Below, piece after piece: positions 32,213 through 43,514 of a stretch of 64,000 nt of DNA (within the stretch, counting starts at the first letter, position 1; each line of letters starts with the position of its first letter). The stretch covers positions 382,104 through 446,103 of the forward strand of contig MNCI01024166.1 in the NCBI GenBank assembly GCA_015680685.1. Reading direction: 5' to 3'. The notes below the pieces were generated by a model that was given only the letters and a program-made list of their open reading frames with translations, did no database searches and had not been told where the DNA came from. The translations under genes and the position numbers were made by a program. Source of the stretch: Gnetum montanum. Its lineage: Eukaryota > Streptophyta > Gnetopsida > Gnetales > Gnetaceae.

Positions 32213-35200
32213 CTGTTTGTTGAGTTGCCTCTTGACCCTTTGTAGCTTAACATGTGGGGTTGGGCATGTGGGTAAGATCTTATACTCACCTTCCCCTTCA
32301 TCGGTGATGTCAAAGGGTAATTCCGACCAAGAGACATCTGTGGGAATGGCTCCTATGTTTGCATTGTCCAGTTCTTCTTCAGTTTTGGTAGGATTACAAG
32401 TTATTTTTGGGTTTACATTTTGAAGCATGTTCATAGTTTCTTGCTTAGGCTCAACAAACTCAACTTCTGACTCTTGATCTACTCCAGGGTGTGAGGAAGT
32501 GGGTGATACTGTTGTATCCCCATGTATTACGATTTCACTACCCTCTTAAGGTAGGTGAATCTCCTGATGGATTGGTGAGGATACGGCTTTAAGTCGAGCT
32601 AGCCAGGGACGTCATAGAATCAGATTGAACCCTAGCATTTCATCAACCACTACGAATTCAGTTGAAGTGGGGAATTGGTCCCCGACTATGAAATCTAAGG
32701 TAACCATGCCTTTCACCCCAACACGGGAACCATTGAAGGATTTCAAGAAAGAGGTTGTTGTGGGCTGTATTTTTTCAGTAAGTCCCAGTTTTTCGATGAC
32801 GGGAAAAGGTATTACGTTTGTCGCCGCACCGTCATCGATGTGTACCCTACGTATCTTGCAATGATTGACTTGTATTGTTATGAACATAGGGGCTAAGGTG
32901 ACTTCTCCTGTTTTTTCATCTAGCTTAATGTCCTTAGCCCAAAACTCTAGGGATGTGGTCTTTGATTCTTGAAGTTGCGAAGACAATACTGCATAAATGG
33001 ATGGTTCATCTGCAAGAAGGTCCTCACTAACAGGGATCAAGGTCAACGTCCATACAAGAGCTTCCCGATGTACTAGTGAAGTCATTACTAGGTCATACAG
33101 ACTTAAAGAAGTGTTCTTTTGTTTTAAGGCTTGTGTGACTTGGGTCAACGCGCTTTCTAGATCCTTACTGTTTGGGACACCCTTATCTGTGGAGACTTGG
33201 TCCATTTGACCTAACATTTGTATTTCCTATGCAGGAATTTTTTTGTTAGTATTTTAGGATGCCTGGTTTAGGACACAACCCATGACATTATCCTTGTTTT
33301 GATGACTTGCACTAGGCTCATTAACAGATGGACCCATAGGAACAGCATTTAGTGGTGTAGGCTTTGGTGGTCCTAATTTGTGCTGATGGTTTTCTCTTTC
33401 CAAGTGCTCTCTTGTTAACCTATCAGCAAGACGTTCTCGCAAAGGTCGCGGGGGAGTAGAGGCGAGTTGTGTGTCAAGGTGTTTTAGCACCAAGATCACA
33501 AAAGGAATGGGTCGATTTTCGGATGGTATGGTTGTTATGGCAATTGAAGGAGGTACGCAAATGAAGAATGGTTTTTGTGATGCAGGAGATGTGCGTATGA
33601 TGAAAGGGGTTTGGGGAGATGCTGAGATATGTGTGTTTTCTGAAGGCCTGCAAATCGCGAAAGGTTTTCACAAGAAGTCATATCCATTCTCCACATGGAT
33701 AGTATTAATCACATATGGTGCATCACTAGTATTGAGAGGATCTTTGTAGACCCCCATGGGTTGGTTTTGGGGTCTCACTGGGTTTACGTCATCAAATACT
33801 ACTTCACCCCTACTAATCATGCGTTGTATATCCTATTTTAAGGTGAAACAGTAATCAGTCCCATGACCGCATCATTGGTGATATTCACAAAACCTATCCA
33901 ACCTAAAGCCTCTTGGAATGGGGGGTTCATTAGCTGTTGCTAAGGCTGGGTTTTTGGCCAACTCACAGAATCTATCATGTTTTTGAGATGCCATGGGAGA
34001 CATTTGTTTATGTTTAATTAGCTTGACCTTTAGAAGCTAATCGAGCAATTGTGAAGGTTTCATGGGCAAGGGTGTGTATTAAGTGGGGTCTTTTCTTTCG
34101 AATGTATGGGCGTGACCCGTGTTGTTGTTTCTATTTGAGGAAGTTTCGGATGTAGGCATAGGTGTGTTTCTTTCATAGCTATTTGAGATAGCGGGCTGTT
34201 TTCCCTTTTGTCCTGGATGGTTAGGTCGAGTTGTCTCGGCCACTGCTACTACCATTGTTTTGGATTTATCTTTCTTCGTATGTTGGCTCCTAAAGGTCGA
34301 GTAGGCTGGGTTGTTGCTTGTTTGTGCTGCTTCTTCTATGTCCTTAATTTGCACAAACTCTTGGCTCAATGTGAGGGCTTTCAAGTAGTAAAGCTTTGAC
34401 TTAATAAAGTCATTCACGATTGCCTTAAGGATGGTAAGCAGATATGTTTCAAGGATGGGCTTGTGAAGTTCATTCAAGGCTGCACTCCACCTTTGGATAA
34501 TTTTCTGTGCTGGCTCTAATGGTGCTTGTTTAATATGGATCAAGCTATCTAACGTAGCCTCAGGCTTTAGATTGTATTTCAAACAGGTGACAAACTAGTG
34601 CAGCAAGTCCTCTAGAGAAGATATGGAGCTACAGGGCAAAGCTCGGTACTAGTCTAAGGCTTTTCCGGTTAACGACATAGCAAACACACATAGAATTACA
34701 TGAGGCCATGCCTGAAGCAATAGACATTCTGTTCGGAATGTTACTAGGTGAGCGTTTGGATCTCCCTCTCCATTATACTTGGTTGTTTGGGGTAATGAAA
34801 CTCCCTTTGGTAAGGTTAGCGGTGGAACTGAGGGGTCAATTGGATCATCTTGATAGAAGTCTAGTACCTTGACTTCCTCAGTGTTTATAGTTTTAAGGCA
34901 TTTTAATTATTCTGCTAACAAGTGCATCATTTTCTTCGTATCTGCCCACTCTTGAGTGGTAGGCAGACAGGCTGGTTGAGTAGATGGTGTTTGATAATGA
35001 CTCGATTGTTGCACCATTTGTGGAAAGAGAGGTTGTTGGATTGTCATTTGCTGCAGTGGAACGACGTTCGGGACTGAGACTATGGGGTGTGATGTGCTGT
35101 AGTAGGTAGACAAGTTTTTTTGAACAACTGGTGAGACCCACTACCCAGTCACAGATTGTGAAGCAATCAGTGGTGCTTGTTAGATTTGCACCTGAGGTAT

Positions 35201-35925
35201 GTAATGGGTGGATGTGGAAGCTGGTATGACCGATGGCATCCCAATCACTTGAGGTCGAAAGGTTGATCCTGCATTAGTTTGGGGAGGAGGCTGTTGGGGT
35301 TGTATTTGCAAAGGTATGATGGAAGTGGATGTGTTAGATTGAACGTTGAATTTGGAGAAGATGGGAATGGGAGTGGCTACTTCCTGTAAAGAGGCTGGTG
35401 GTGGAAGTATAGTCTCTTCTAAGAAAGGTTGAAACAATGGGTTTGTATGGCAATGGGGACTGATGGTATGGTACGAATCCCCATGTTCAGATTGGGCCAC
35501 GAAGTCATCTTCTTCATCTCCACCCTGAGGCTCTATTGGGTGTAGCTGTAGGGCTTGACTTCTTACCATGAGAAGCTGGGATATGAGTTTATGATGGTGT
35601 TTAGAGAGCAGGATTATGGCAAATGCTGAGGGGATGAATTCATGACCTCCTTTGTGGATAAGTTCATAATCTCGCTTCGCTTCCCTTCTACACGATTGAT
35701 GGGTAAGTTGGCTTGGATCTTGACACAAATGAAGTTATATTGTTCGGGTGTAAGAGCCGCATAGGTAGGGTCTTTGCCTTGTAGCCTGAGTGATTGGCGT
35801 GTAGGGCCTTAGGGGTTTATCTGTTCGATGATAGTTATGGATTCAGTAGCAGTCACAAGGTTCGAGGTTTCAGCCCCAAAGTTAGAGGTTAGTAGTATCA
35901 CTAGGTTAATTTGGGAGGATTCCAT
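32213..35925 (-). pseudogene. Tat-like gag and aspartic protease
   Basis: The minus strand starts MESSQINLVILLTSNFGAET at 35925. A Pro/Gln-rich region follows (35500-34950). The gag core reads YNGEGDPNAHLVTFRTECLL (about 34780), then the segment LKPEATLDSLIHIKQAPLEP (about 34575) to IKDIEEAAQ. FCEYHQ, a stop and CGHGTDYCFTLK (about 33890-33840) form the zinc motif of the C-x2-H...GH...C type seen in Tat gag. Protease spans 33217-32612 with VHIDDGAATNVIPFPVIEKL, where the usual D-S/T-G triad is DDGAA. The reading ends near 32213 (RQLNKQN-stop). Several stops are present. Pol is separated from it by 6.6 kb. Confidence 0.8.
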
Positions 35926-36356
35926 AATGAACGTGAGTAAACTGAACTAGACAAGTTGAACGTGAGCAACAACTGCTGCATGACCAACTACGGCATAACA
36001 ACTGCAACGTGAGCAACTACAGTAGTGTGACTGACGGCAACGTAACAACTGCAGCAGCGTGACTAACGACAGCATGACCAACAATGTCAACATTGCAGTG
36101 TGAGTAACTGCAGTGCAACGTGACTTGAAAAATAGAAGCTGCAATGTGAGTCAACTACAACGTGATCAACAGACTACTGCGTGAGCTAACAACGTGAGTG
36201 TGACGCTGACAAACAGCATGAGCTGACTGCGTGAGGTATTAGGAACAGAGAGGATAGGTAAGTCGATCTAGCTATGTCTAGACACTAGGCTTTAATCAGC
36301 ACTTAGTTTGTGCAGTGTTTAGACAGGTAGCATGGTCAAGACAGATAATAAGTCAA
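35926..36356. other. Leader of the Tat-like element with dispersed CGTGA motifs
   Basis: Between the primer site and gag there is no coding frame. On the plus strand, motifs of the type AACGTGAGCAAC, GCAGCGTGAC and CAACGTGATC recur at intervals of about 15-35 bp (35950-36240). Confidence 0.6.
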
Positions 36357-36374
36357 GCCCTCCTTCTAGTGCCA
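36357..36374 (-). promoter_or_regulatory. Putative primer binding site of the Tat-like element
   Basis: TGGCACTAGAAGGAGGGC begins six bases after the 5' LTR on the minus strand. It has the TGG start of a tRNA 3' complement. The tRNA was not identified from memory. Confidence 0.6.
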
Positions 36375-36380
36375 ATTTAC

Positions 36381-37935
36381 TGTACTGACCTAAATCGTCG
36401 GTGTAAGGCTAAAAGGGAAAACAAACACTGAAATATCATTAGGCAGACACAACTGACCCTGCCTTCACCTAAGGGCAACCTAGAAAAGAAAATGAAGGTA
36501 GAGTGCCTTGGATGGTCTACACGCAAATCAACCAAGGACTTCCCCAAGCGTAAACTACAGCTTGTGCTGGGGTTATCATAACTAATGTTCGAAACGTAAA
36601 CAATGCGCACGAAATGTCAACAGTATGTGAACAGTATTGCAAACAAAATGTGAATTGAATGCAAAATAGAGTAAACAATATAATGGCTGGCAAAATGAAC
36701 TATATTGTATTGCTTAGAAAAGATGTGCACCGGTCAAAGCGTAGTTGCATGTAGATGGCAAGTCAAGCGCCAAGCCCCAGGGTGATGTGATGTGTTTGGA
36801 TGCTAAGAGTCAAGTGTGCCCAAGCACCCAAGGATTGCTGGTCTGAGTTTCCTAAGCCATCTGCCTTCAAAATTGCCCACCTATTTATGTGAGTTGACAG
36901 GGTATTTATAGGGTTGGGCCGAGTTTAGGTGCGGAATTTGAGAATGGAATCAATTGCTGGGAGATGAGAGGAAAACGGATCATGTGATATGTGTCCAATG
37001 GATAGTTGTATGTGAGTTGGACGTGTGTGGGCAAGCTACATTCTGGACTAGGTACATTGTATCTTACAATGTGTGACATCTCACTCAAGCTAGCTTACGC
37101 TTATGGCACATACAATTCAGAGCATAAGAGCTCGATGAATGACAAATGATGGAAATTTACAATGAAATAACAAGAGAAATTGACTCTAGCTCGCTTGAAA
37201 CTTCTGGATTTCTAACCTGCCTGCTGCAAGATGTCGACTCAAGCGGTTCCGTGGATGTTTGAGACGTCCCCACCTGATTAGGACTTCCAGCATGAGTTGA
37301 TTTTGTCACAGCGTTTCCTTGGCGTGCACATGTTACACTCATGCTATACTCACGTTGCAGCATGACCTCAGTGTGAGTGAGCAAAGAATGACAAATTTTT
37401 CACCATATTTTGAATTTTGAAGCCTAATTCTTGAAGTGTGGGGATTGCCTGGATTGACAAATTGAGCCTGAAAGTGCCTTGTTTTGAGCCATTTTTGGCA
37501 GCTCACGCTGCAGCATGACCATAGCGTGACCTGCGAACACCTGTGAAAACTTGCAATTTTGAGCTGAAATTTGGCATTCTAAAGGTTGGCACCTGAAGGT
37601 GGGACTGAAAGCTATCAAGGATGGACCTAAGAATGACTTGCACCTTGGAAATTAGGTCAGTTTTGGGCTTGGAAAGTTACTCACGCTGCACCTTTTGAGT
37701 GACAGTGTGAGTGAGGAGATTTGCACCTTTTGATGCTAACGCTGAAATTCGAGTCTCTAAAGGTTGGAGTTGAAGTTTTCAGAGTTACTCACACTGAGGG
37801 CAAGCTAGCTTGACAGCGTGAGCAAGCAAGCCGGGCATGAGTTCCCTTCCTTGGTCGAATTTTGCCTCCCGAAACTTCAAAAGGGCTTGAGTCATTCTTA
37901 TTTCAAAGTGTTAGGCCGAAATTAGTTGTGTTTCA
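36381..37935 (-). repeat. 5' LTR of the Tat-like element, 1555 bp
   Basis: On the plus strand it runs from TGTACTGACC to GTGTTTCA, followed by the target duplication CTCAT. It pairs with 18948-20539 and with the solo LTR at 754-2148 in opposite orientation. A CCCTATAAATACC TATA-like stretch on the minus strand lies near 36905. Confidence 0.9.
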
Positions 37936-38574
37936 CTCATATTTTTCCATCTTATAGCTATCGGAGGTTCACTCTTAGTCGTGGAGGCCCTGGCACAAAT
38001 TTTTCAATTTTCTCCATTTTACTATTCACCTAATCCCTACACCTTGGGTAGTCACCTGTGATAAAGCTCCGAACCAGTTTCTACCATAACCACAACTCAG
38101 CTAATGCACTTCATATTAAGGCAAGGTATCAACTGCATTGTGGTTTATCTATCCTTACTCATTTGTGATTGTGTTGTGTGTGTAGATGGCAATCATACAA
38201 ACAATAGACTAGGCTTGGAGGAAGCACTCGGGATGGATTGGAACTGGAGCATTTATGAAAGGAGCAAGTCTGGTGGCATGCCTATGGATAAACAACGGAA
38301 GGCGCAATCTTAGCATTGGCAGCAACACTCTTCATTTTCTTTCTCTCTCTTTCTCTACAAGCTGCCAAATAAAGGCTTGGATGTCATTTATGTACGAGTG
38401 TTCACCACAATGGTCATTAACACTAATGTTGTAATATGCTTATTGATTTGTTCACTAGGCATGTTGAGTCTATCATCCCATTCCATCGTTAGTTGTCAAT
38501 TAGTCAATAATCCCATACCTTCCCAATATTTTGTAAGGAACTTGAGGACTAGTTTTCATTGAGTTGTGGGGGTA
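37936..38574 (+). other. Rest of the Athila-like P3 3' region
   Basis: The sequence resumes after the Tat-like insertion. No protein was recognised. It ends with GAGTTGTGGGGGTA directly before the LTR at 38575, a plausible polypurine tract. A (TC)n run lies near 38337. Confidence 0.55.
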
Positions 38575-39334
38575 TGATGAGAGCGGTTACTCTAGCAGTT
38601 ATTTTAATTATTAGAGAAGTTACTCTAGCGGTTTATTCTAATTATTAGAGAGGTCACTCTAGCGGTTACTTTAGCAATTATGCTAATTATTAGAGTAGTT
38701 GCTCCCAAGCCTATAAATACAGTGCCCAGGTGCACAATTGGGAGGAAGTCTTTTAGTATAAAAGTAGCAAAACTCTTGTAGTCTGTTTGAAAGTTAGAAT
38801 ATTTTCCAAGTGCCCGCAGCAGGAGGTCAAAGTGTGGACAGATCTTTATTCGAGCATTGTGTACCTAAGCACACCTTGTGTACGGCAATAAAGATGAGCT
38901 CTTTGATTCATCCTTGCAGCACTTGAGATTTTTTTTCTTACGCATTTCTTTTATTTTATTTTCTTATGCATTTATTTTATTTTATNTAGTGTTGCACTAG
39001 TTCAGGATGTGTATGGCAAGTGAGAATGGATACTGGTGTTAGGATTAGTTAAAGCTTAGTTAATCAATAGTTAAGTTAAATTAGTCACTTAGTTATCTCT
39101 CTCTTTCCCTACTACTGCATGACATAAAAACATAAAAGCTATAAAAATCATATGCCTCAAGCTAACTTAACCATACAATTGTGACATACAAGTAAGCTTG
39201 GGAAGACAATGATCAACCAACCCATCCTTGTTCTTCAAGGGCGCATAAGCACTTAGTCCTTGGAATTCGACCGGATCGTGCGTGAAACACTCATATTCAT
39301 ATGGTTGAGCGTAGGGGTACCTCGTCGCTCATCA
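38575..39334 (+). repeat. 3' LTR of an Athila-like element (P3), 760 bp
   Basis: It starts TGATGAGAGCGGTTACTC and ends CGTCGCTCATCA. The first 130 bp repeat ACTCTAGCGGTTA and AATTATTAGAG motifs. A TATA box CCTATAAATACAG lies near 38710 and AATAAAG near 38890. Its U3 differs from the GATATC type at 5066, 15341 and 40372, so it belongs to another subfamily, shared with the fragment at 62660-62802. One N lies at 38986. Confidence 0.82.
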
Positions 39335-40205
39335 CCATTCATCTAGAAATTGACGAGTATTTAAAGAAATTACAACTTTGATTTTAGTTTAAAATGTAAC
39401 TTAATTATGACATTAAGTAGATAGTTTATCATAAAAAATTATTGTCAAAGGCTTATTAGCTCTCTCTCCCACTGATGGTGATAAGACAACTAACCGAGTT
39501 AAATCTTTCACTTACCTTAATGAACAAGCTCATATTGTTAGAATAAAGGAATTGTGATGGTGATGATATATCTTAATGATAACTTACTGATTTGTTAATA
39601 AACAAGTTGCAAACTAAGTTTTAGTTATAACATATGCTTAGATTAATCTTGGTGCTACAACCACCAATTGCATTCACTTTATATGCTCACACTCTCTTTC
39701 TTTCTTAGTTCTTCACTCTCAAGAGCTTTCTCTCTCACTCATGGTACTACCAATGGTAAAATACAATAATATTTATCACAAATCAGAATACAAGAATCCT
39801 TGAAACCTTTCCTCAACTTAACTTGAGGCTCTTCAGATGTTTCCCAAGTCTTCTCACCTTCTTCTCAGTTGTTTTGATCCTTTTTCATCATGTTCCAGTT
39901 GTTTCTTGAATTGGAATGAGTGTTTTTAGAAGTTTTCCCATCTATACGAGGCATCTTTGACCTTGGGAAGATAACTTTATGTCAACTTAGCTCTTAGGCT
40001 AGACGTCTACTATTTTTCTAAGAGATCTTTTCTAAGGGCCAAGAAGTCTCCACAACTAGCAAGATGTCTTGTTAACATGTGAGACATCTTGTTTGAGACA
40101 TCACATGTTTAGGTGAGATGTCTCACCTAAGACATCCTCTTCTTAGTTGAGACATCTTGCCCAAGATGTCAATTCGAATAGTAAGACATCTCCTTTGACC
40201 TCCAA
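39335..40205. other. Intergenic stretch with clustered GACATCTT/GAGATGTC motifs
   Basis: No gene was recognised. From about 39960 to 40205, short motifs agacatctt, gagatgtctc and their complements recur about ten times in both orientations. Confidence 0.45.
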
Positions 40206-41866
40206 ACATCTCGGCAAAGGTATCCCTATACCCAACCATATGAATCACAAGCATTCACACATGATCTGGTCAAATTTTGTGGATGGGACTAATTGTGTAT
40301 CTAAATCGTTATGCTGTGATTGCAATTCACTATCTTCTCACTTGGACTAGTGGTAGCTTTATCACATATGGTGATGAGTGGCGAGGTACCCCTATGCTCA
40401 ACCATACAAACACGAGCGTCTCATGCGTGATCTGGTCAAACTCCAAGGACTAAGTGCTTACACGCTTTAATGGAACACTTAAGGTTAATCAATCACTGTC
40501 TTCCCAAGCTTACTTGTATTGTCATGGTTGTATGGTTAAGTAAGCTTGAGGTATGTGATTTTTATATCTTTTATCTTTTTAATGTCTATGCTAATAGGGA
40601 AAGGTGAATAGAACTAAATGACTAACTTTCATTAACTATTCACTAACTAAGTTCTAATTGTCCTAGCATCAGTATCCATTCCCACTTGCCGCACACACCC
40701 TGAACCAGTGCAATGCTACTAGGATTACCAAACGCTGATTAATAATCTAGAAAAGCATTTAAACATTTAACTCAAAGTGGTTATACTGAATGCACTTAAC
40801 TAGGAGAGTCAAGGGTTGAGAGAGATTAATAATCTAGAAAAGCATTTAAACATTTAACAATAATTAAATCCTATTTAGCTTAGTCCACATGCTGCAAGGT
40901 TTATCAGAAAGTTCGTCTTTATTGTCATACACAAATGTGTGCTCAGGTACAATTTGCTCAAATAAAGATCCGTTCACTTTAAGACTCCTACTATGGGCAC
41001 ATGGAAATTATTCCAACTCTAAATTGCTATAGTTTGGCTAAGGGACTAAATCTATATGCCTAAAACAAGGAAAGCCGCCTCTTATTTATAGATGTTGCGG
41101 CAGGCTGTGATATCACAGGGGCGGACGCAATATCGTGGCTCATCATATGGTTTAGTCCAAAGTGAGGCATATAATAATTGATGTTGTTTGGCCCTAAGCT
41201 ACTTCTAATGATGATAAAGAAAGTAATTGTTTAATCTAATTAACAATGGAAAGTAAAGTCTAGACTAGCCTATGTACGATGAGTATCCATTCCAAACCTT
41301 TCGTATACACCTTGGACTTCACGTAGCTATCATTGGGGTTACCAAGTGTACCGTTACTAGGCGTACCAAATGATAACACTACTGGACTACCAAATAGTTA
41401 TACTTAAGTGCTCGTGATGAGTCGTACTCATTCCACTTAACGATAGGAATAATAAAGAGCAAAGAATGATAATATTAACTAAAGAAAATGGTAAACATTT
41501 AAGCAATAATAAAAGCAATAATAAAGCAATAATGATGGAAGTAATTTCGATCTTTATTGCCAAGCATGTAATGTATCTAAGTACATCACACTTGAATAAG
41601 GATGTTGTACAATGACTTAACATCACACTGCGAGCATGCACTGGAAACTAATAGAACTTGAAATAAAAAATCTATGAATCTAATTCTATCTTCTCTAATT
41701 CTCCTATGTCTCAATCATGCACCAAAGTGTGGTATTTATAAGCACACATGAAAGAGGTGATATTGAAACCTCGACATTAGAGGTTGTGCCCTGATATCAT
41801 ATACCTAACATTGCAGCTTCGATATTGGATATCCAATATCAGAGCCCTACAAAACATGACTCATCA
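40206..41866 (-). repeat. Old Athila-like LTR, split by a younger solo LTR
   Basis: The part left of 40372 reads GGCAAAGGTATCCCTATACC with CAACCATATGAATC, like the plus-strand start of the other LTRs. After the nested LTR it continues at 41146 and ends ACATGACTCATCA at 41866. On the minus strand its start holds the 20-bp perfect palindrome at 41821-41840 and a TATA box (GCTTATAAATACC) near 41735. The left terminus is eroded, so that boundary is approximate. ATCTC follows the right end and also occurs at the left edge, possibly the target duplication. Confidence 0.65.
40372..41145 (-). repeat. Nested Athila-like solo LTR, 774 bp, TSD TATGG
   Basis: It starts TGATGAGTGGCGAGG and ends CGTGGCTCATCA with TATGG on both sides (40367-40371 and 41146-41150). 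It closely resembles the M1 LTR at 5066-5846. It carries a 14-bp palindrome CTGTGATATCACAG (41105-41118). It holds one small internal duplication around 'attaataatctagaaaagc' (about 40738 and 40828). Confidence 0.9.
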
Positions 41867-43514
41867 ATCTCCTTTCACTCCTAGGCTTCAACCAAGATGT
41901 CTCTTCAATGTCTGAAACTTGCAAAACACACACATAGAGAAGAACAAGGGGATCAAAAGAGGTATCCCTACACCAAGTGATCTATCTCATTAGAATACAA
42001 CTTACAATATGTTATTAAATGGGGGAGAAAATTTGGTATGCTTATTAAGTTATCAACAACTAATATGCTTAAGTTTATCGCTTTATTGTAAGTCATTTTG
42101 CTTAAAACATTATAATGTTCTACTTATAGTATATGTTGTTTAAAAGTACAAATCCCAACAAAACCACTATTTCATTTAAAAACTAATATATAAAGGTGAA
42201 ACTGAAATTATTATTACATTCTTGGAAGCCAACAATAGATCCACTAAACAAAGGAAAAATTTTTTTGGGAGAACAAAAGCCCATAAAAGATAATAGTTGA
42301 GGTTGTGGCTTTTAAATTGACACCAATAGTGAAGCTAGAATAACAAAACTATTCACCAATAATTCAACAACAAGAAATAAATGGAATTTGATGCAAGTTC
42401 ATATAATATAAGCTTACATACTACACAAAAATAAAGGTAACATCTTGTTGAAGGAGAACAAATAAAGCTTCTCAACCATTAAGTCATTGAAGAAGAAGAA
42501 CATGTTTATTTTTAACTGCAATAGATTTGCCATTGCTAAGAATTTGAAGCTAAAGGAATGAATGGATGTAATTAAAAATAACATTAATTGAAAGAGAAAC
42601 TTGGTAGCCCTTGAACAAATACCCATGTGAGTTGTTCAAACAAGGCAAAGAAATTCAGAAATACGAAAACCTTGTGCAAGACTTGGGATAACAATTAAAA
42701 CACAATCATTAAAAGCAAGAGGCAATAAAGGCATAGGAAATGCCCTTCAAACAAAAGAGCCACCACAGACTTTATCGTTTCAAAAATAATGCCAAAAAAT
42801 TTTGAAAAATCACAAAAAACACACCCAATTTTTAGTATTTTAGCATCCATTGATAACCCATTGTTAGGTACTGAAGCCATTTTCTTCGGCACAGTTTATC
42901 TTACCAATATTTCATGCAACAATGAACGAAGTGTCAATAGGCCGCTTTCCAACCACAGCGAGTTAGGGACCATCGTTGTTTTAAGTTTTCTAAGTAAATC
43001 AAAATTCGGACATTAAATTTAAGATTTGCAAAGAATGTTCATCCGCGAATGCTGCAAGACTTAACTATATATGACGCCTTATGCAGACCTTGGTTATTGT
43101 GTAGGTTACAATGTATCGGATGATTATCCAAACATGCAAACTCCGTGCACTGACATATGAAAAACTTTTAAAAAGAAAACAAAAGCACTCGGAAAGAGTA
43201 CAGTTCTTCCCACGCTTTAAAAATGATCCACTTTTCTGCGACAAAATTCCATAATCCAGATTCCGCCACATGGCCATGGCTGCAGAAGCAGCAAATCACA
43301 GATTTCCATGCTGAAACAATGGATCGCGTTCGTGCGTTTGACTGTCTGATGCTCCATCCAACAAGGAAAAAAAAATAAAAGATCAAAAATAGAAAAATTA
43401 GCGCTCGGATGAAGAAATCATGTCCTGTATCTTTTCTAAACCTTTTTCTTTGCTTACAAAGCTCCATCCGCGCTATTCAATCTTATCTTGCAGCCACGGC
43501 TCACGTTTTTGGCC
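41867..43514. promoter_or_regulatory. Intergenic region and presumed promoter/5' UTR of the prenyltransferase gene
   Basis: No coding region was recognised on either strand. The first 1.1 kb is AT-rich. From about 43000 the base composition rises in GC towards the start codon at 43515. No convincing TATA box was found in the last 200 bp. A short A-rich run lies at 43367-43380. Confidence 0.4.

Larger units (their letters stand above)
18948..37935 (-). mobile_element. Tat/Ogre-like giant Ty3/gypsy element, 18,988 bp, TSD CTCAT
   Basis: CTCAT at 18943-18947 is repeated at 37936-37940. Read on the minus strand the order is 5' LTR (36381-37935), primer site (36357-36374), leader, gag-protease (35925-about 32210), a 6.6-kb spacer with an opposite-strand gene (26207-31580), RT-RNase H-second RNase H-integrase (about 25560-22316), a tandem-repeat tract, a polypurine tract (20544-20552) and the 3' LTR (18948-20539). 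The large size, long LTRs, second RNase H, gag zinc motif and 3' tandem repeats fit the Tat lineage (Ogre/Retand-type). All sense genes carry stops. A gap of 288 N (24588-24875) removes the RT active site. Confidence 0.88.

Noticed and set aside
15341-39334. LTRs at 15341-16133 and 38575-39334 as the pair of one element
   Set aside because: Their U3 regions are of different subfamilies (GATATC type versus CTCTAGCGGTTA type) and flanking 5-mers do not match.
43488-43514. Upstream start for HST at 43488
   Set aside because: The codon there is TTG; the first ATG in this frame is 43515 and it has a favourable GCCATGG context.
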